This document shows positions 7,119-15,107 of a DNA stretch of 26,358 nt, piece by piece; position 1 is the stretch's first letter; each line of letters opens with the position of its first letter. Position numbers and translations under genes: made by a program. The stretch lies in NCBI GenBank assembly GCA_013695495.1, contig JACDAK010000336.1:1-26358 (forward strand), given 5' to 3'. The stretch is from Blastocatellia bacterium (GTDB taxonomy: Bacteria; Acidobacteriota; Blastocatellia; Pyrinomonadales; Pyrinomonadaceae). Below the pieces are notes generated by a model. That model was not told where the DNA came from. It saw only the letters and a program-made list of their open reading frames with translations, and did not search any database.

Positions 7119-9521
7119 TCATTTCAGCTTACGGGGTTTGAAAACATTGTCGTTGACCGGCACGTTGTGCTTCACGGATTTGATAGTCGTGACGACGTTT
7201 CCGTTACCTGCAGTGTTATTTGTTGTCTTGAACGGGACAATCACTCCGTCAACTTCGCGATAATCTTCGTACCGCACCGAGTAGGGCAGGCTGGTCGAGC
7301 TAGTGCTCGAAGGTATCACGCCTTCGCGACGGATCAGCAAGAATGTTTTCGCCGAATAGAATTCGATAAATTTCGTTCCGTTCTCTGGTTCGAATTCGAC
7401 CGCGTAGCAGTCTTCCTCACCACATTTCACCGTCCTTATTATCTCGATCTTGTCGTAGTTCTGTCTCCAGTTGAGCGGCCCATAAAAGTCGGACGAAAGC
7501 CGAGCATCTTCGAGCCGTTTTCCAGAATAGCGACTGACGGGTGAAAAGCTGTAGAGCTGTTCGCCGGCTTTGCCGTCGAAGAACTCGTATCCGGTGGCGA
7601 TCGCCTTGCCTAGTGCTGTAAGCGTAAGTTCGGACGCGGAGAGATTCGGCGCCTTAGCGTACATTGTCGCGGTCGCCTTGATGCCCTGCTGTTCGAGATC
7701 GATCTCAGCAGTCGCTACACGCGATGTCAGCTTGCGTAGATTATCTTCGCCGCCAATGGCAGCAATGTGTTTGCCCATCAGTTCGTCGACGGTCATTTCG
7801 ATCGCGGACGCAGTTAGCACCTTAAACGTAAATTCTCCCTCCGGCTGGCTCACCACGACTGCTTCGAGCGTGCCGTCGACGGAGCGTTTTGCGCGCATTG
7901 TGTAGGTATCCGGCAGCGGCGTGAGTGCGTATTGTTCGCCCTCGCCTTTCGGAGTTAACGCATAGGGGGGCTGCCCCGGCAGAACGAACGACACCTTCCC
8001 TTCGTGCTCCTTTATCTCAACGATGACGGAACCTTGCGGAGCTGAGTAGCGGCCGATGAGTTCCTTTGCCCGTCCCTGGCTTACGGGCCCGTCGCCCTTA
8101 ACGCGCGGCAGCGTGTAATTCCCGTGCGGCTGTTCAAGGTAGATCTCGTTGTCGCGGAAGGTGATAAAGAACCCATCGGGAGCACCGGTCATCCTGAACC
8201 TGCCCGGGCGCGTATTCTCCAGGACATACGTCGGCTGATTCGGGGCGAGTGCGACCAACTTGCCGTCCTGCATTTTCACCTCTATATCAAAGCCCGCCTG
8301 CTGGAAACGGTAGCGGCCGACCTCGTTTCCCGGAGCAGCGACCGGACCGTCCGGCGCTTTCGGTTTGCCGAGAATGTTTTCCCAAACAATAGGCATTAAC
8401 TCGTTTCCGAGCGTGGAACCAGTCACATTAGTCAGCATCACGAACCCGAGATTCTCCTCCGGGATCATCGCGACCAAAGCATTAAATCCGTCTATGTTGC
8501 CCCCGTGTTCTACCACGGTCTTCCCGTTCCACTGCCTGATGAACCAACCGAGGCCGTAATTGACGGTGCCGTTCGGGTTAACTTTCATCTGCGGCTTAAG
8601 CCATTCGGCAAAGCTCTCTCCTGAGACGAGTCGCTTGCCGTCAACGGTTCCGCCCGCGAGGACGAACTTGATCCATTTGGCCATGTCGCGTGCCGAGGAA
8701 TTGATCGAGCCTGCGGGTGCGACCTGTTCGAGCGCGCGGAATGGCAGACGTTCCGTTTCTTTCGTATCGAAGTTGTAGCTGTAGCCGAAGGAGTAGTCCT
8801 TTGCTTTTTCCATTTCGCTGATCGACATAACGCTGTTGGTCATGCCGAGAGGCTTAAAGATCTTTTCGGGCACTACCTTTTCCCACGGCTTCTTTTCGAC
8901 CACTGCCACGACCTCGCCGGCGGCGGTGTACATCAGATTTTGATATCCGAACTGCTCGCGAAGTTTCGCCACCGGCTTGGCCTCACCGGCGACCCGTATC
9001 AGCTCCTGTCGAGTAAGCCTTCCGGAGATCATCGCGATATCCGTACGATTCAGCCCTGACGAGTGCGTCAAAAGGTCCCGGATCGTGATGTTCTTGTCTG
9101 TCTCAGGATCAGCCATTTTGAAATACGGCATCACCGTCCGCGGAGATGCGTCAAGCGAAAGCTTACCCTCATCGTGAGCCATCAAAACTGTCAGCGCGGT
9201 GAACGCCTTGGTCGAAGATCCGATCGCAAACTGCGTATCCGGCGTGACCGGGACCTTCTTCTCAAAATCTTTGTAACCGAGGCCTTTTAGATATATGACC
9301 TGGCCGTCTTTTATGATCGCCAGCGACATGCCGGGGATTCCGAGTTCGGCTCGGCGAGCCTCGACTTTTGCTTCGATGGCGGCAAGGGCCGCGGAGTATT
9401 TATCTGCGGACGATGCGGTTGCCGTGCCGCCACCTTGAGCATTACCGACCAATGCAAAAGGAGCGCCAAGAAGCGAGAACGCCAAGACGAGTGACAGCGA
9501 AAGGTGCAGAAATCTTTTCAT
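7119..9521 (-). CDS. Exported serine hydrolase (class C beta-lactamase fold) with long C-terminal extension
   Basis: The product has 800 residues. A signal peptide covers 1-28 (MKRFLHLSLSLVLAFSLLGA, cut near NAQG). The beta-lactamase/PBP-like domain runs to about 385, with SSTK at 102-105 (Ser102 nucleophile, Lys105 base), YQN at 193-195 and HGG at 339-341. All three catalytic boxes are intact, so it should be an active esterase, peptidase or amidase of the periplasm. Two similar beta-rich segments follow, beginning NEVGRYRFQQ and KELIGRYSAPQ. The last ~220 residues, with an IGGEDNLRK motif, resemble the lipoprotein-carrier-like domains found on many Acidobacteriota exported enzymes. I chose ATG at 9521, at the signal peptide; the upstream TTG at 9551 adds ten non-signal residues. 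The substrate is unknown. Confidence 0.88.
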   Translation of the reverse strand: MKRFLHLSLSLVLAFSLLGAPFALVGNAQGGGTATASSADKYSAALAAIEAKVEARRAELGIPGMSLAIIKDGQVIYLKGLGYKDFEKKVPVTPDTQFAIGSSTKAFTALTVLMAHDEGKLSLDASPRTVMPYFKMADPETDKNITIRDLLTHSSGLNRTDIAMISGRLTRQELIRVAGEAKPVAKLREQFGYQNLMYTAAGEVVAVVEKKPWEKVVPEKIFKPLGMTNSVMSISEMEKAKDYSFGYSYNFDTKETERLPFRALEQVAPAGSINSSARDMAKWIKFVLAGGTVDGKRLVSGESFAEWLKPQMKVNPNGTVNYGLGWFIRQWNGKTVVEHGGNIDGFNALVAMIPEENLGFVMLTNVTGSTLGNELMPIVWENILGKPKAPDGPVAAPGNEVGRYRFQQAGFDIEVKMQDGKLVALAPNQPTYVLENTRPGRFRMTGAPDGFFITFRDNEIYLEQPHGNYTLPRVKGDGPVSQGRAKELIGRYSAPQGSVIVEIKEHEGKVSFVLPGQPPYALTPKGEGEQYALTPLPDTYTMRAKRSVDGTLEAVVVSQPEGEFTFKVLTASAIEMTVDELMGKHIAAIGGEDNLRKLTSRVATAEIDLEQQGIKATATMYAKAPNLSASELTLTALGKAIATGYEFFDGKAGEQLYSFSPVSRYSGKRLEDARLSSDFYGPLNWRQNYDKIEIIRTVKCGEEDCYAVEFEPENGTKFIEFYSAKTFLLIRREGVIPSSTSSTSLPYSVRYEDYREVDGVIVPFKTTNNTAGNGNVVTTIKSVKHNVPVNDNVFKPRKLK

Positions 9522-9621
9522 AAGGGTTGAGTCTCCGACGAATGTTTCCAAGTTATACGCCTATCTGGCTGGGAAAGTTTACCTTTGACGAGTCGGCACC
9601 TAGCCCGGACTCGGAGTATCA

Positions 9622-10302
9622 TTGACCATGCTTTCCAACGATCTTCATATTGAAGCGACGATAAACTTGTATTACGACCTGCACCTGCCCGAGGGCAAAA
9701 GCGGCCCGCTACCGCTTTTGATCGCGGTACACGGGTATGGCGCGCATAAGCGTTATATGATGCGCGAAGCCTTGCAGGTCGTTCCTGACAGTTTTGCCGT
9801 GGCGTCGGTCCAGGCGCCCCATCAGCACTTTCGCAAGACAGATGACGGTTACAAGGTTGGTTTTGGGTGGCTGACCGAGCATCGGCCGCACGAATCGGTC
9901 GAGCTACATCAAAAATTTCTGCTGGATCTGATCGAGAAACTGGCTGGCGACGGCAAGATCGACCCGACGCGAGTTTATCTCTACGGATTTTCGCAAGCGG
10001 TCGGCATTAACTTTCGCTTCGCTTTCACGCATCCCCACACCCTAGCCGGAGTTGTAGCGGTCTGCGGCGGGATACCGGGCGACCTTGAAACCAATGCCGA
10101 CTATAACGCATTTGACGCTCCGACACTCTACATTTACGGCGATGATGACGAGTTTTATGCGCTTGAGAAGTTTCGCGAATTCGAGTCGAAACTCGCGGAG
10201 CGGTTGTCGAATCTCACGGCGAAGCAATACTCGGCCAAGCACGAGATCACCGACGAAATGCGTGCGGACATCACAAAATTCTTCCGAACGGCAGCAAAAT
10301 AG
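9622..10302 (+). CDS. Alpha/beta hydrolase, phospholipase/carboxylesterase-like
   Basis: This is a 226-residue cytoplasmic-type esterase with no signal peptide. The alpha/beta-hydrolase marks are HGYG (oxyanion loop, residues about 38-41), the nucleophile elbow GFSQA (a variant of GxSxG whose last glycine is alanine), IYGDDDEF carrying the probable acid, and KHEIT near the C-terminus carrying the probable histidine. The size and order fit the phospholipase/carboxylesterase (Abhydrolase_2) or dienelactone-hydrolase families. The start is either TTG at 9622, with GGAG five bases upstream, or ATG at 9628, with the same GGAG eleven bases upstream; I list the longer. It is divergent from the large serine hydrolase and followed by the broken TPR gene. 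Confidence 0.85.
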   Translation: MTMLSNDLHIEATINLYYDLHLPEGKSGPLPLLIAVHGYGAHKRYMMREALQVVPDSFAVASVQAPHQHFRKTDDGYKVGFGWLTEHRPHESVELHQKFLLDLIEKLAGDGKIDPTRVYLYGFSQAVGINFRFAFTHPHTLAGVVAVCGGIPGDLETNADYNAFDAPTLYIYGDDDEFYALEKFREFESKLAERLSNLTAKQYSAKHEITDEMRADITKFFRTAAK

Positions 10303-10317
10303 CGTATATTCCCTTTC

Positions 10318-11011
10318 ATGATCTTTGTTCGTGCCCTTACCTAGTTGATACTTTTTCTTGTCCGATCGCCAGTCACGGGCAGAGACAAACCACGACGCCT
10401 GGAATCACACTTTATGACGAGGGGCGAATCAGTGCGGCTGTCAGTACACTGCGAGCGGAGTCCACCTCGGACTCCGGAAAGAAGAATCCCGATATCTTCA
10501 ATATTCTTGGTATGTCCCTCGTTAAGTTGGGCGATTTCCCCTCAGCGGTGGGTCCCTTTGAGCGGGCCGTCAAGCTTCGCCCCGGCGATGACACGATGCG
10601 CACAAATTTGGCTTTCGCTTATATTAAAACCGGGCAATCGGCTAAAGCGATCGGCCATCTGAGCCGTGCTATTAAGATCGACGGAACGAATGTTAATGCA
10701 TATCTTCTCAGGGCGAGAGCGTATACAAATACGGTAGATTCAAGCCCGCTGAGGCAGATTTTGAGCGGGTCGCCGAACTCGCGCTCGTTAGCTCCACGGG
10801 CCTCACACTGAGGGCCGAGCTTCACTACATGATCGCAGCCTATAAGGACGCACCCCTGTCGAAAACCGCTGAACGATTACAACTCGCCGCCGAAACTTTG
10901 GCTATCGCCGTTAACGAGTGCGCTAACCCCTCAGAATGCGACGGGATGAAATTGCGTTTAGAGGCGCTTCGACTCGTACGGCAGGTCGAGTACAACTTCG
11001 CTCTTTATTGA
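10318..11011 (+). pseudogene. Disrupted exported TPR-repeat protein
   Basis: Three reading frames must be joined to give one sensible protein. ATG at 10318 opens a signal-like start (MIFVRALT) that meets TAG at 10342-10344 and then continues as LILFLVRSPVTG in the same frame. From about 10380 the coding sense moves to another frame, reading TPGITLYDEGRISAAVSTL, then two or three TPR units (NPDIFNILGMSLVKLGDF, TNLAFAYIKTGQSAKAIGHL, NAYLLRARAY). At about 10720-10735 it shifts again, reading KYGRFKPAEADFERVAEL and on to the stop at 11011. Each shift equals one missing base. The gene is either decaying or affected by assembly errors. TPR proteins mediate protein contacts; no specific role can be named. 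The end overlaps the convergent YbbR gene by 7 bp. Confidence 0.75.
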
Positions 11012-11940
11012 TTACCCAACACAATGCTGCGGACCTCAATACGATCCGTCATTCCTTGGGGAAGCACGACGCGGGGCGCCTCTTCGCCGTTATCGTTTCG
11101 GTCGAGTGCGATCTCGATATCGCCGGCAGCTAGTCCTAGCACCATGCTTCTCGGACCGAAAAGCACTACAGTGGCACGCCTGGCGGAAAGGTCATTGATC
11201 GGAAGCAGAAAGATGCGTTCCGTCCGCTGCTCGCCGATACGGAAGGCTACATCAACGGCTGCTTCCAGCACTGTGATGCGCGGGTTGTCGATCGTGAGCG
11301 GAACCTGCTCAGCAGTGAAATCGGAATCTCGGCCGGAAAGGTCCACGGCCTCGGTTGGAATGCTGGTCACGGACCTGACGAAGCTTGAGGGGCCGCGAAC
11401 ACGGACGCGCCCGGGCTCTATGCTCTGCGAATAAACTTCATAACCGGAAGCGAGGACTCCTGCAGTATCGACGCTGATGTCAACTTCTTTCTCCTCAACC
11501 ATTTCCAGGCGCACGGCGATTCGTCCCGGCTGGACCTCGTCGAGCCGAACGCCGGTGGGTAGATCGATCGACACATTCTCGGGCCGGAGTTGAACGACGC
11601 GGTCGCCCAGCGGAATGCCGGTGAGGTCGACGGAGAGTACGAGGTCGTTTTTGTTGATCTGGTCGATGCGGCGGCGGTCACCGGTGATGACGATGTCCAC
11701 TTCCTGGATGGGCGTGTTCGTGAGTTCGGTGTCGCTGGCAAACCGTAAGTCAAGCGGAATGCCGCGCATTCGGGTGGTAGTGGGCGTACTGAGGCCGGTC
11801 ACACCCAGCCATAGCGAGAACGTAACGACGAGCGCAACTACCTTGATCAGCCAGTCTTCGAGAAAGATCTTGCGAAGTAACTGGCTAACGAGATTTTTAT
11901 CCGGCAGCCTTTCCTGCCATTTTCGTGTTTCGAGATTCAT
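11005..11940 (-). CDS. cdaR: YbbR-domain protein (CdaR), regulator of CdaA
   Basis: The product has 311 residues: a cytoplasmic N-terminus, one membrane helix at about 31-50 (IKVVALVVTFSLWLGVTG), then a large extracytoplasmic part made of repeated YbbR modules (for example IPLDLRFASDTELTNTP, VRLDEVQPGRIAVRLEMVEEK and GYEVYSQSIEPGRVRVRGP). In Firmicutes this protein, CdaR, binds the membrane diadenylate cyclase CdaA and tunes c-di-AMP synthesis. Here it begins six bases after the cdaA stop, so the pair is almost certainly co-translated and acts together. The glmM gene that commonly follows is absent; the neighbour is the convergent TPR remnant. The call rests on domain pattern and context. Confidence 0.9.
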   Translation of the reverse strand: MNLETRKWQERLPDKNLVSQLLRKIFLEDWLIKVVALVVTFSLWLGVTGLSTPTTTRMRGIPLDLRFASDTELTNTPIQEVDIVITGDRRRIDQINKNDLVLSVDLTGIPLGDRVVQLRPENVSIDLPTGVRLDEVQPGRIAVRLEMVEEKEVDISVDTAGVLASGYEVYSQSIEPGRVRVRGPSSFVRSVTSIPTEAVDLSGRDSDFTAEQVPLTIDNPRITVLEAAVDVAFRIGEQRTERIFLLPINDLSARRATVVLFGPRSMVLGLAAGDIEIALDRNDNGEEAPRVVLPQGMTDRIEVRSIVLGNQ

Positions 11941-11946
11941 CCAATT

Positions 11947-12786
11947 CTATCCGATCGGAGCCTCCGTCTCGGCTTCTTTAAGTTTCCGCATTTCCGCCTT
12001 TTTCGACCGCTCGATCGGAACGCCCATAGCCTCGAGCAAGAGACGGCGAAGCTTCGCGGTGTCTACATTGCGGGTCACGCGTCCGCCTTCGACCCAGGTT
12101 ATAAGGCCCGTCTCTTCGGAAACGACGATCGAAATAGCGTCGGTCCCCTCGGTGATGCCGATGGCCGCGCGGTGTCGGGTGCCGAGTTCCCGAGAGATCT
12201 CGGGGTTTTTCGTCATCGGTAGAAAAACCGCCGCAGCGGCGATCCGTTCATCCTTGATCATGACGGCTCCGTCGTGAAGCGGCGTTGACGCGTCGAAGAT
12301 AGTAACGATAAGGTCGTAGCTGATCACAGCGTCAAGCTGAACACCGGCGTCAATAAAGTTTCGCAGGCCAACAGCTCGTTCAATGACGATCAGGGCTCCT
12401 GTTTTCGCGGTCGCGAGGGTCGTGACCGCAAGTACAAGCTCGTCATAGACGCTGCCGCCGAACTGGCCGCGCTGGCGGCGAAGCATCGGTATGCGGACCC
12501 GGTTCGCGAAGTACATCAGGGCTTGTCGAATCTCAGACTGGAACAGAACGATGACCGCGAACGGCAGCAGGACGACGGCCCAACGAAGAACGAACTCGAG
12601 TGTCGCGAGCTGCTGCGATATCGAGAGCCAATAAAGAAGAGCAAGAATAACGATACCTACGAGAGTCGGTACGGCACGTGTTCCGCGAAAAAGCTTAAGG
12701 ACAACGTAGACAATAGTGAACACCAAAGCGAAATCGAGCAGGTTTCGCACCGTGTTCCATGCCGGGATGTATTCACTAAAATCCAT
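11947..12786 (-). CDS. cdaA: Membrane diadenylate cyclase CdaA (c-di-AMP synthase)
   Basis: CdaA joins two ATP into cyclic di-AMP, a second messenger for osmolyte/potassium transport and cell-wall balance. The 279-residue protein has three membrane helices (about 14-33, 40-54 and 67-82), then a DisA_N cyclase domain with the two active-site motifs intact: DGA at 172-174 (in STPLHDGAVMI) and RHR at 204-206 (in GTRHRAAIGI). The length and architecture are standard. It is followed six bases later by its partner cdaR and preceded, 70 bp upstream, by the site-2 protease gene. A promoter-like extended -10 lies in that gap. The start is ATG at 12786 without a strong ribosome site. Confidence 0.96.
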   Translation of the reverse strand: MDFSEYIPAWNTVRNLLDFALVFTIVYVVLKLFRGTRAVPTLVGIVILALLYWLSISQQLATLEFVLRWAVVLLPFAVIVLFQSEIRQALMYFANRVRIPMLRRQRGQFGGSVYDELVLAVTTLATAKTGALIVIERAVGLRNFIDAGVQLDAVISYDLIVTIFDASTPLHDGAVMIKDERIAAAAVFLPMTKNPEISRELGTRHRAAIGITEGTDAISIVVSEETGLITWVEGGRVTRNVDTAKLRRLLLEAMGVPIERSKKAEMRKLKEAETEAPIG

Positions 12787-12827
12787 TAAATTTAGCGGGT
12801 GAGCGTCGGCGGGCTCTCGCGCTTCCT

Positions 12828-12836
12828 AGAATATCA
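12828..12836 (-). promoter_or_regulatory. Candidate extended -10 promoter for cdaA-cdaR
   Basis: On the minus strand, TGATATTCT matches the extended -10 pattern TGnTATAAT at six of eight fixed positions. It lies about 42 bp upstream of the cdaA start, in the only sizeable gap of the five-gene row. No good -35 is visible. If real, cdaA-cdaR could be transcribed separately from the protease. Confidence 0.3.
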
Positions 12837-12856
12837 CACCCGCATTTGCCGACAGT

Positions 12857-13948
12857 TCATCTCGTTTCCGCTGTCTGCAAAAAACCCACGAGCTTACCCG
12901 AAGTGTCGAGCACCCCAACGGCGCCGATACCGTTACTACGCATCAATTCACGTGCTTCAGGAAGAGGCGTACCTGTTTCTACAAAGTGTTCATGCTCCAC
13001 AGGTTTCATCACGTCGCGGACAAGAGTCGTCGCCCAATCGCGCTGCTCGATGTGCTTAATGTCGGTTAGAAGGAGCATTCCGTAAAGCTGCCTGTCCCTG
13101 GCGACCGGGAAAACCGCTTGCCGATACATAGGAAGAATTTTTTCGATGAAATCGTGCAGCGACGAGTCGGGTGACGGAGCAATCGGCAGCATCATCACGT
13201 CTTCGACAGCGGCGACGCGCATTTCACTGACCTCCCTGATAATGTTTTTTGCCGAATCAAAAAGAAAAATGCCGACGACTATCGCCCAAAAGCCGATGAA
13301 AAATTCCTGGCGGAAAACGGCTATGAAAACGCCGAAAAAGATCGTAACAACGGCAATCGCCTGGCCATAACGGCCGGTTAGGATGGTCGCCTCGTTAAGA
13401 TCTTTGCCGGAGCGCCAGAGATACGCACGCAGTACCCGTCCGCCGTCCAGCGGATAGCCGGGGAAAAGGTTGAAAACGGCGATGAGAAAATTTCCGACTG
13501 CTAGCGTAAGGCCAACGACGACCAGAACGCCGATACCCGCCGAACTCGCTGCTGCCGCAAGCAGGGCAAAGATAACGGCGAGGATGAAGCTTGCTCCGGG
13601 GCCCGCGATGGCAATTCGAAACTCGGCACGCGGAGTTTCGGGCTGATGACGAAAACGGGTGAGGCCACCAAAAGGGTGCAGAACGATCTCAACTACCTCC
13701 AGCTTTTCCGTGCGGGCAACAAAGGCGTGGGCGAATTCGTGCAAAAAAATCGAAAGAAAGAAGACGGCGGTTGTGACAAACCCGAGCAGGAGGCTAACAA
13801 AGAGGTCATTTACAAGCTGATCAATGCTTGCCGCTATGACCATTGAGAGCAGCGCGATGACGAAAAGCCATCGGACGTCGGCTCGCACCGGAATACCCGA
13901 CACGTGCGCCAAGACGAACTGCCGCCTGAAGCTTTCGAGAAACTGCAT
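12857..13948 (-). CDS. Site-2 protease family (M50) metalloprotease with CBS domains
   Basis: This is an intramembrane zinc protease. The 363-residue protein has about six hydrophobic helices. Zinc and catalytic residues are in HEFAH at 70-74 and in NLFPGYPLDGG at 160-170 (Asp168 as third ligand). The cytoplasmic C-terminal part, from about 240, is a pair of CBS-like repeats (VEDVMMLPIAPSPDSSLHDF and VRDVMKPVEHEHFVETGTPL). CBS pairs often bind adenine nucleotides. This architecture matches the SpoIVFB-like, CBS-containing class of site-2 proteases, which cleave membrane-bound regulators. The gene lies 24 bp after the VWA gene and 70 bp before cdaA, so it probably shares their transcript. The substrate is unknown. 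Confidence 0.92.
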   Translation of the reverse strand: MQFLESFRRQFVLAHVSGIPVRADVRWLFVIALLSMVIAASIDQLVNDLFVSLLLGFVTTAVFFLSIFLHEFAHAFVARTEKLEVVEIVLHPFGGLTRFRHQPETPRAEFRIAIAGPGASFILAVIFALLAAAASSAGIGVLVVVGLTLAVGNFLIAVFNLFPGYPLDGGRVLRAYLWRSGKDLNEATILTGRYGQAIAVVTIFFGVFIAVFRQEFFIGFWAIVVGIFLFDSAKNIIREVSEMRVAAVEDVMMLPIAPSPDSSLHDFIEKILPMYRQAVFPVARDRQLYGMLLLTDIKHIEQRDWATTLVRDVMKPVEHEHFVETGTPLPEARELMRSNGIGAVGVLDTSGKLVGFLQTAETR

Positions 13949-13972
13949 AATGTCTGACGGGAGAGGAAATCG

Positions 13973-15088
13973 TTAGCGCGACGGCGCGACTATCAGCTTT
14001 CGGTTCGCGTGGATGATCAAACCCTCGCGACGCGATGTGACCTCAATATTTCGCGTTCCTGACTGTTCGCGAAGCGGGATCTTCGGCGTGTACGTTATCA
14101 GATAGCTCGAATCTATCATCCGGGCCACGGTAGCCGTTTTCTCGATCATCTCGTCGGTGCTTTCGGGCACGATAATGGTCCCGTTAGAGCTTTCTGCGAT
14201 GTAGATGAGATCGAGTTCGCTGGCCTCAAGGTCCGCCTTCCGATTACGCATCCGTTCGAGATGTTTGCGGTCCACGCTGATGGTCGGTCCGATCTTCGGC
14301 GCCTGCCGTTGATCTCGAACGCCTTGCGGGAGTTGGGCTACGACCTCATCGGGCATCGCTTTCGGAACGGGCGCGTTGGTAATGCTCTTGGTACGCGGCT
14401 CGATGTCGGTCGCTTCCATTCGGGTATAACTGAGAACGTGTACGTTTATGTCGGTTCCGAGAATGCGCTGGAGTGCGGCGCGGCGTTCGGTGCGGTCGTT
14501 TGTGCTGTCGGTGCCATCGCTGATCAACACGAGGTGCCGATTTTCCACCTGGTCGTTCATAAGGAATGACCGCGCCAGCTCGAGCGCCTGTACGAAAACA
14601 GAGCGTCGGCCGAAGTTTGTGCGGTTGATGGCGGCTATAGCTTCGTTTCTATCGGTCGTCCATTCCGCTACGATCTCAGCTGTGTCGCCATATTGAAGCA
14701 CGGCAACCGGGTTCTCGAGACGCAAATTAGCGACGAGCGCTCGTGCGGTTTCGCGAGTGTGGCTCAAACTCTTGACCGAACGCAACTCGCCGCCGGTGTC
14801 CATCATTATCAAAACATGAGCGGGAATGCGGCGGACGCTGGTCGGCTGGTGAAGGATGTTGTTCTCAGCAATTACGAGGTCCTCGCCCGCCACGTCTCGG
14901 ACGAATTGGCCCTCCATGTCGAATGCGATGACATTAATCTTAACTTCTTCGGTATCGATCGTAACCGGAGTATCGTCGGGCTCAGGGGTGGGGGTGGGTT
15001 GAACCCGACCGCTTTGACCCATGGCCGCCGCGCACAGAAATACGAGCAGCAGTGCGGTTACGAATGTTGTTCTAAGTACTGAACCCAT
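13973..15088 (-). CDS. Exported VWA-domain protein (Acidobacteriota VWFA-related type)
   Basis: The product has 371 residues, with a signal peptide at 1-24 (LLLVFLCAAAMGQ), a Pro/Thr spacer (VQPTPTPEPDD) and a short beta domain (KINVIAFDMEGQFVRDV). A von Willebrand A domain follows from about 90. Its metal site is altered: the expected DxSxS reads DTGGE at 97-101, while the later LVLISDGTDS keeps a normal acidic loop. This layout is common in Acidobacteriota as the VWFA-related family, whose role is unknown but presumed to be envelope protein binding. I chose ATG at 15088, which starts the signal peptide; a TTG at 15133 would overlap the upstream gene. It lies 19 bp downstream of the reductase gene. 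Confidence 0.85.
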   Translation of the reverse strand: MGSVLRTTFVTALLLVFLCAAAMGQSGRVQPTPTPEPDDTPVTIDTEEVKINVIAFDMEGQFVRDVAGEDLVIAENNILHQPTSVRRIPAHVLIMMDTGGELRSVKSLSHTRETARALVANLRLENPVAVLQYGDTAEIVAEWTTDRNEAIAAINRTNFGRRSVFVQALELARSFLMNDQVENRHLVLISDGTDSTNDRTERRAALQRILGTDINVHVLSYTRMEATDIEPRTKSITNAPVPKAMPDEVVAQLPQGVRDQRQAPKIGPTISVDRKHLERMRNRKADLEASELDLIYIAESSNGTIIVPESTDEMIEKTATVARMIDSSYLITYTPKIPLREQSGTRNIEVTSRREGLIIHANRKLIVAPSR

Positions 15089-15107
15089 CGAGATTTGGAT
15101 GATGCGT

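Noticed and set aside
10345..10662. Separate arginine-rich plus-strand ORF
   Set aside because: It is an out-of-phase reading of the TPR gene after the first frame change; the TPR repeats are coded in the other frame.
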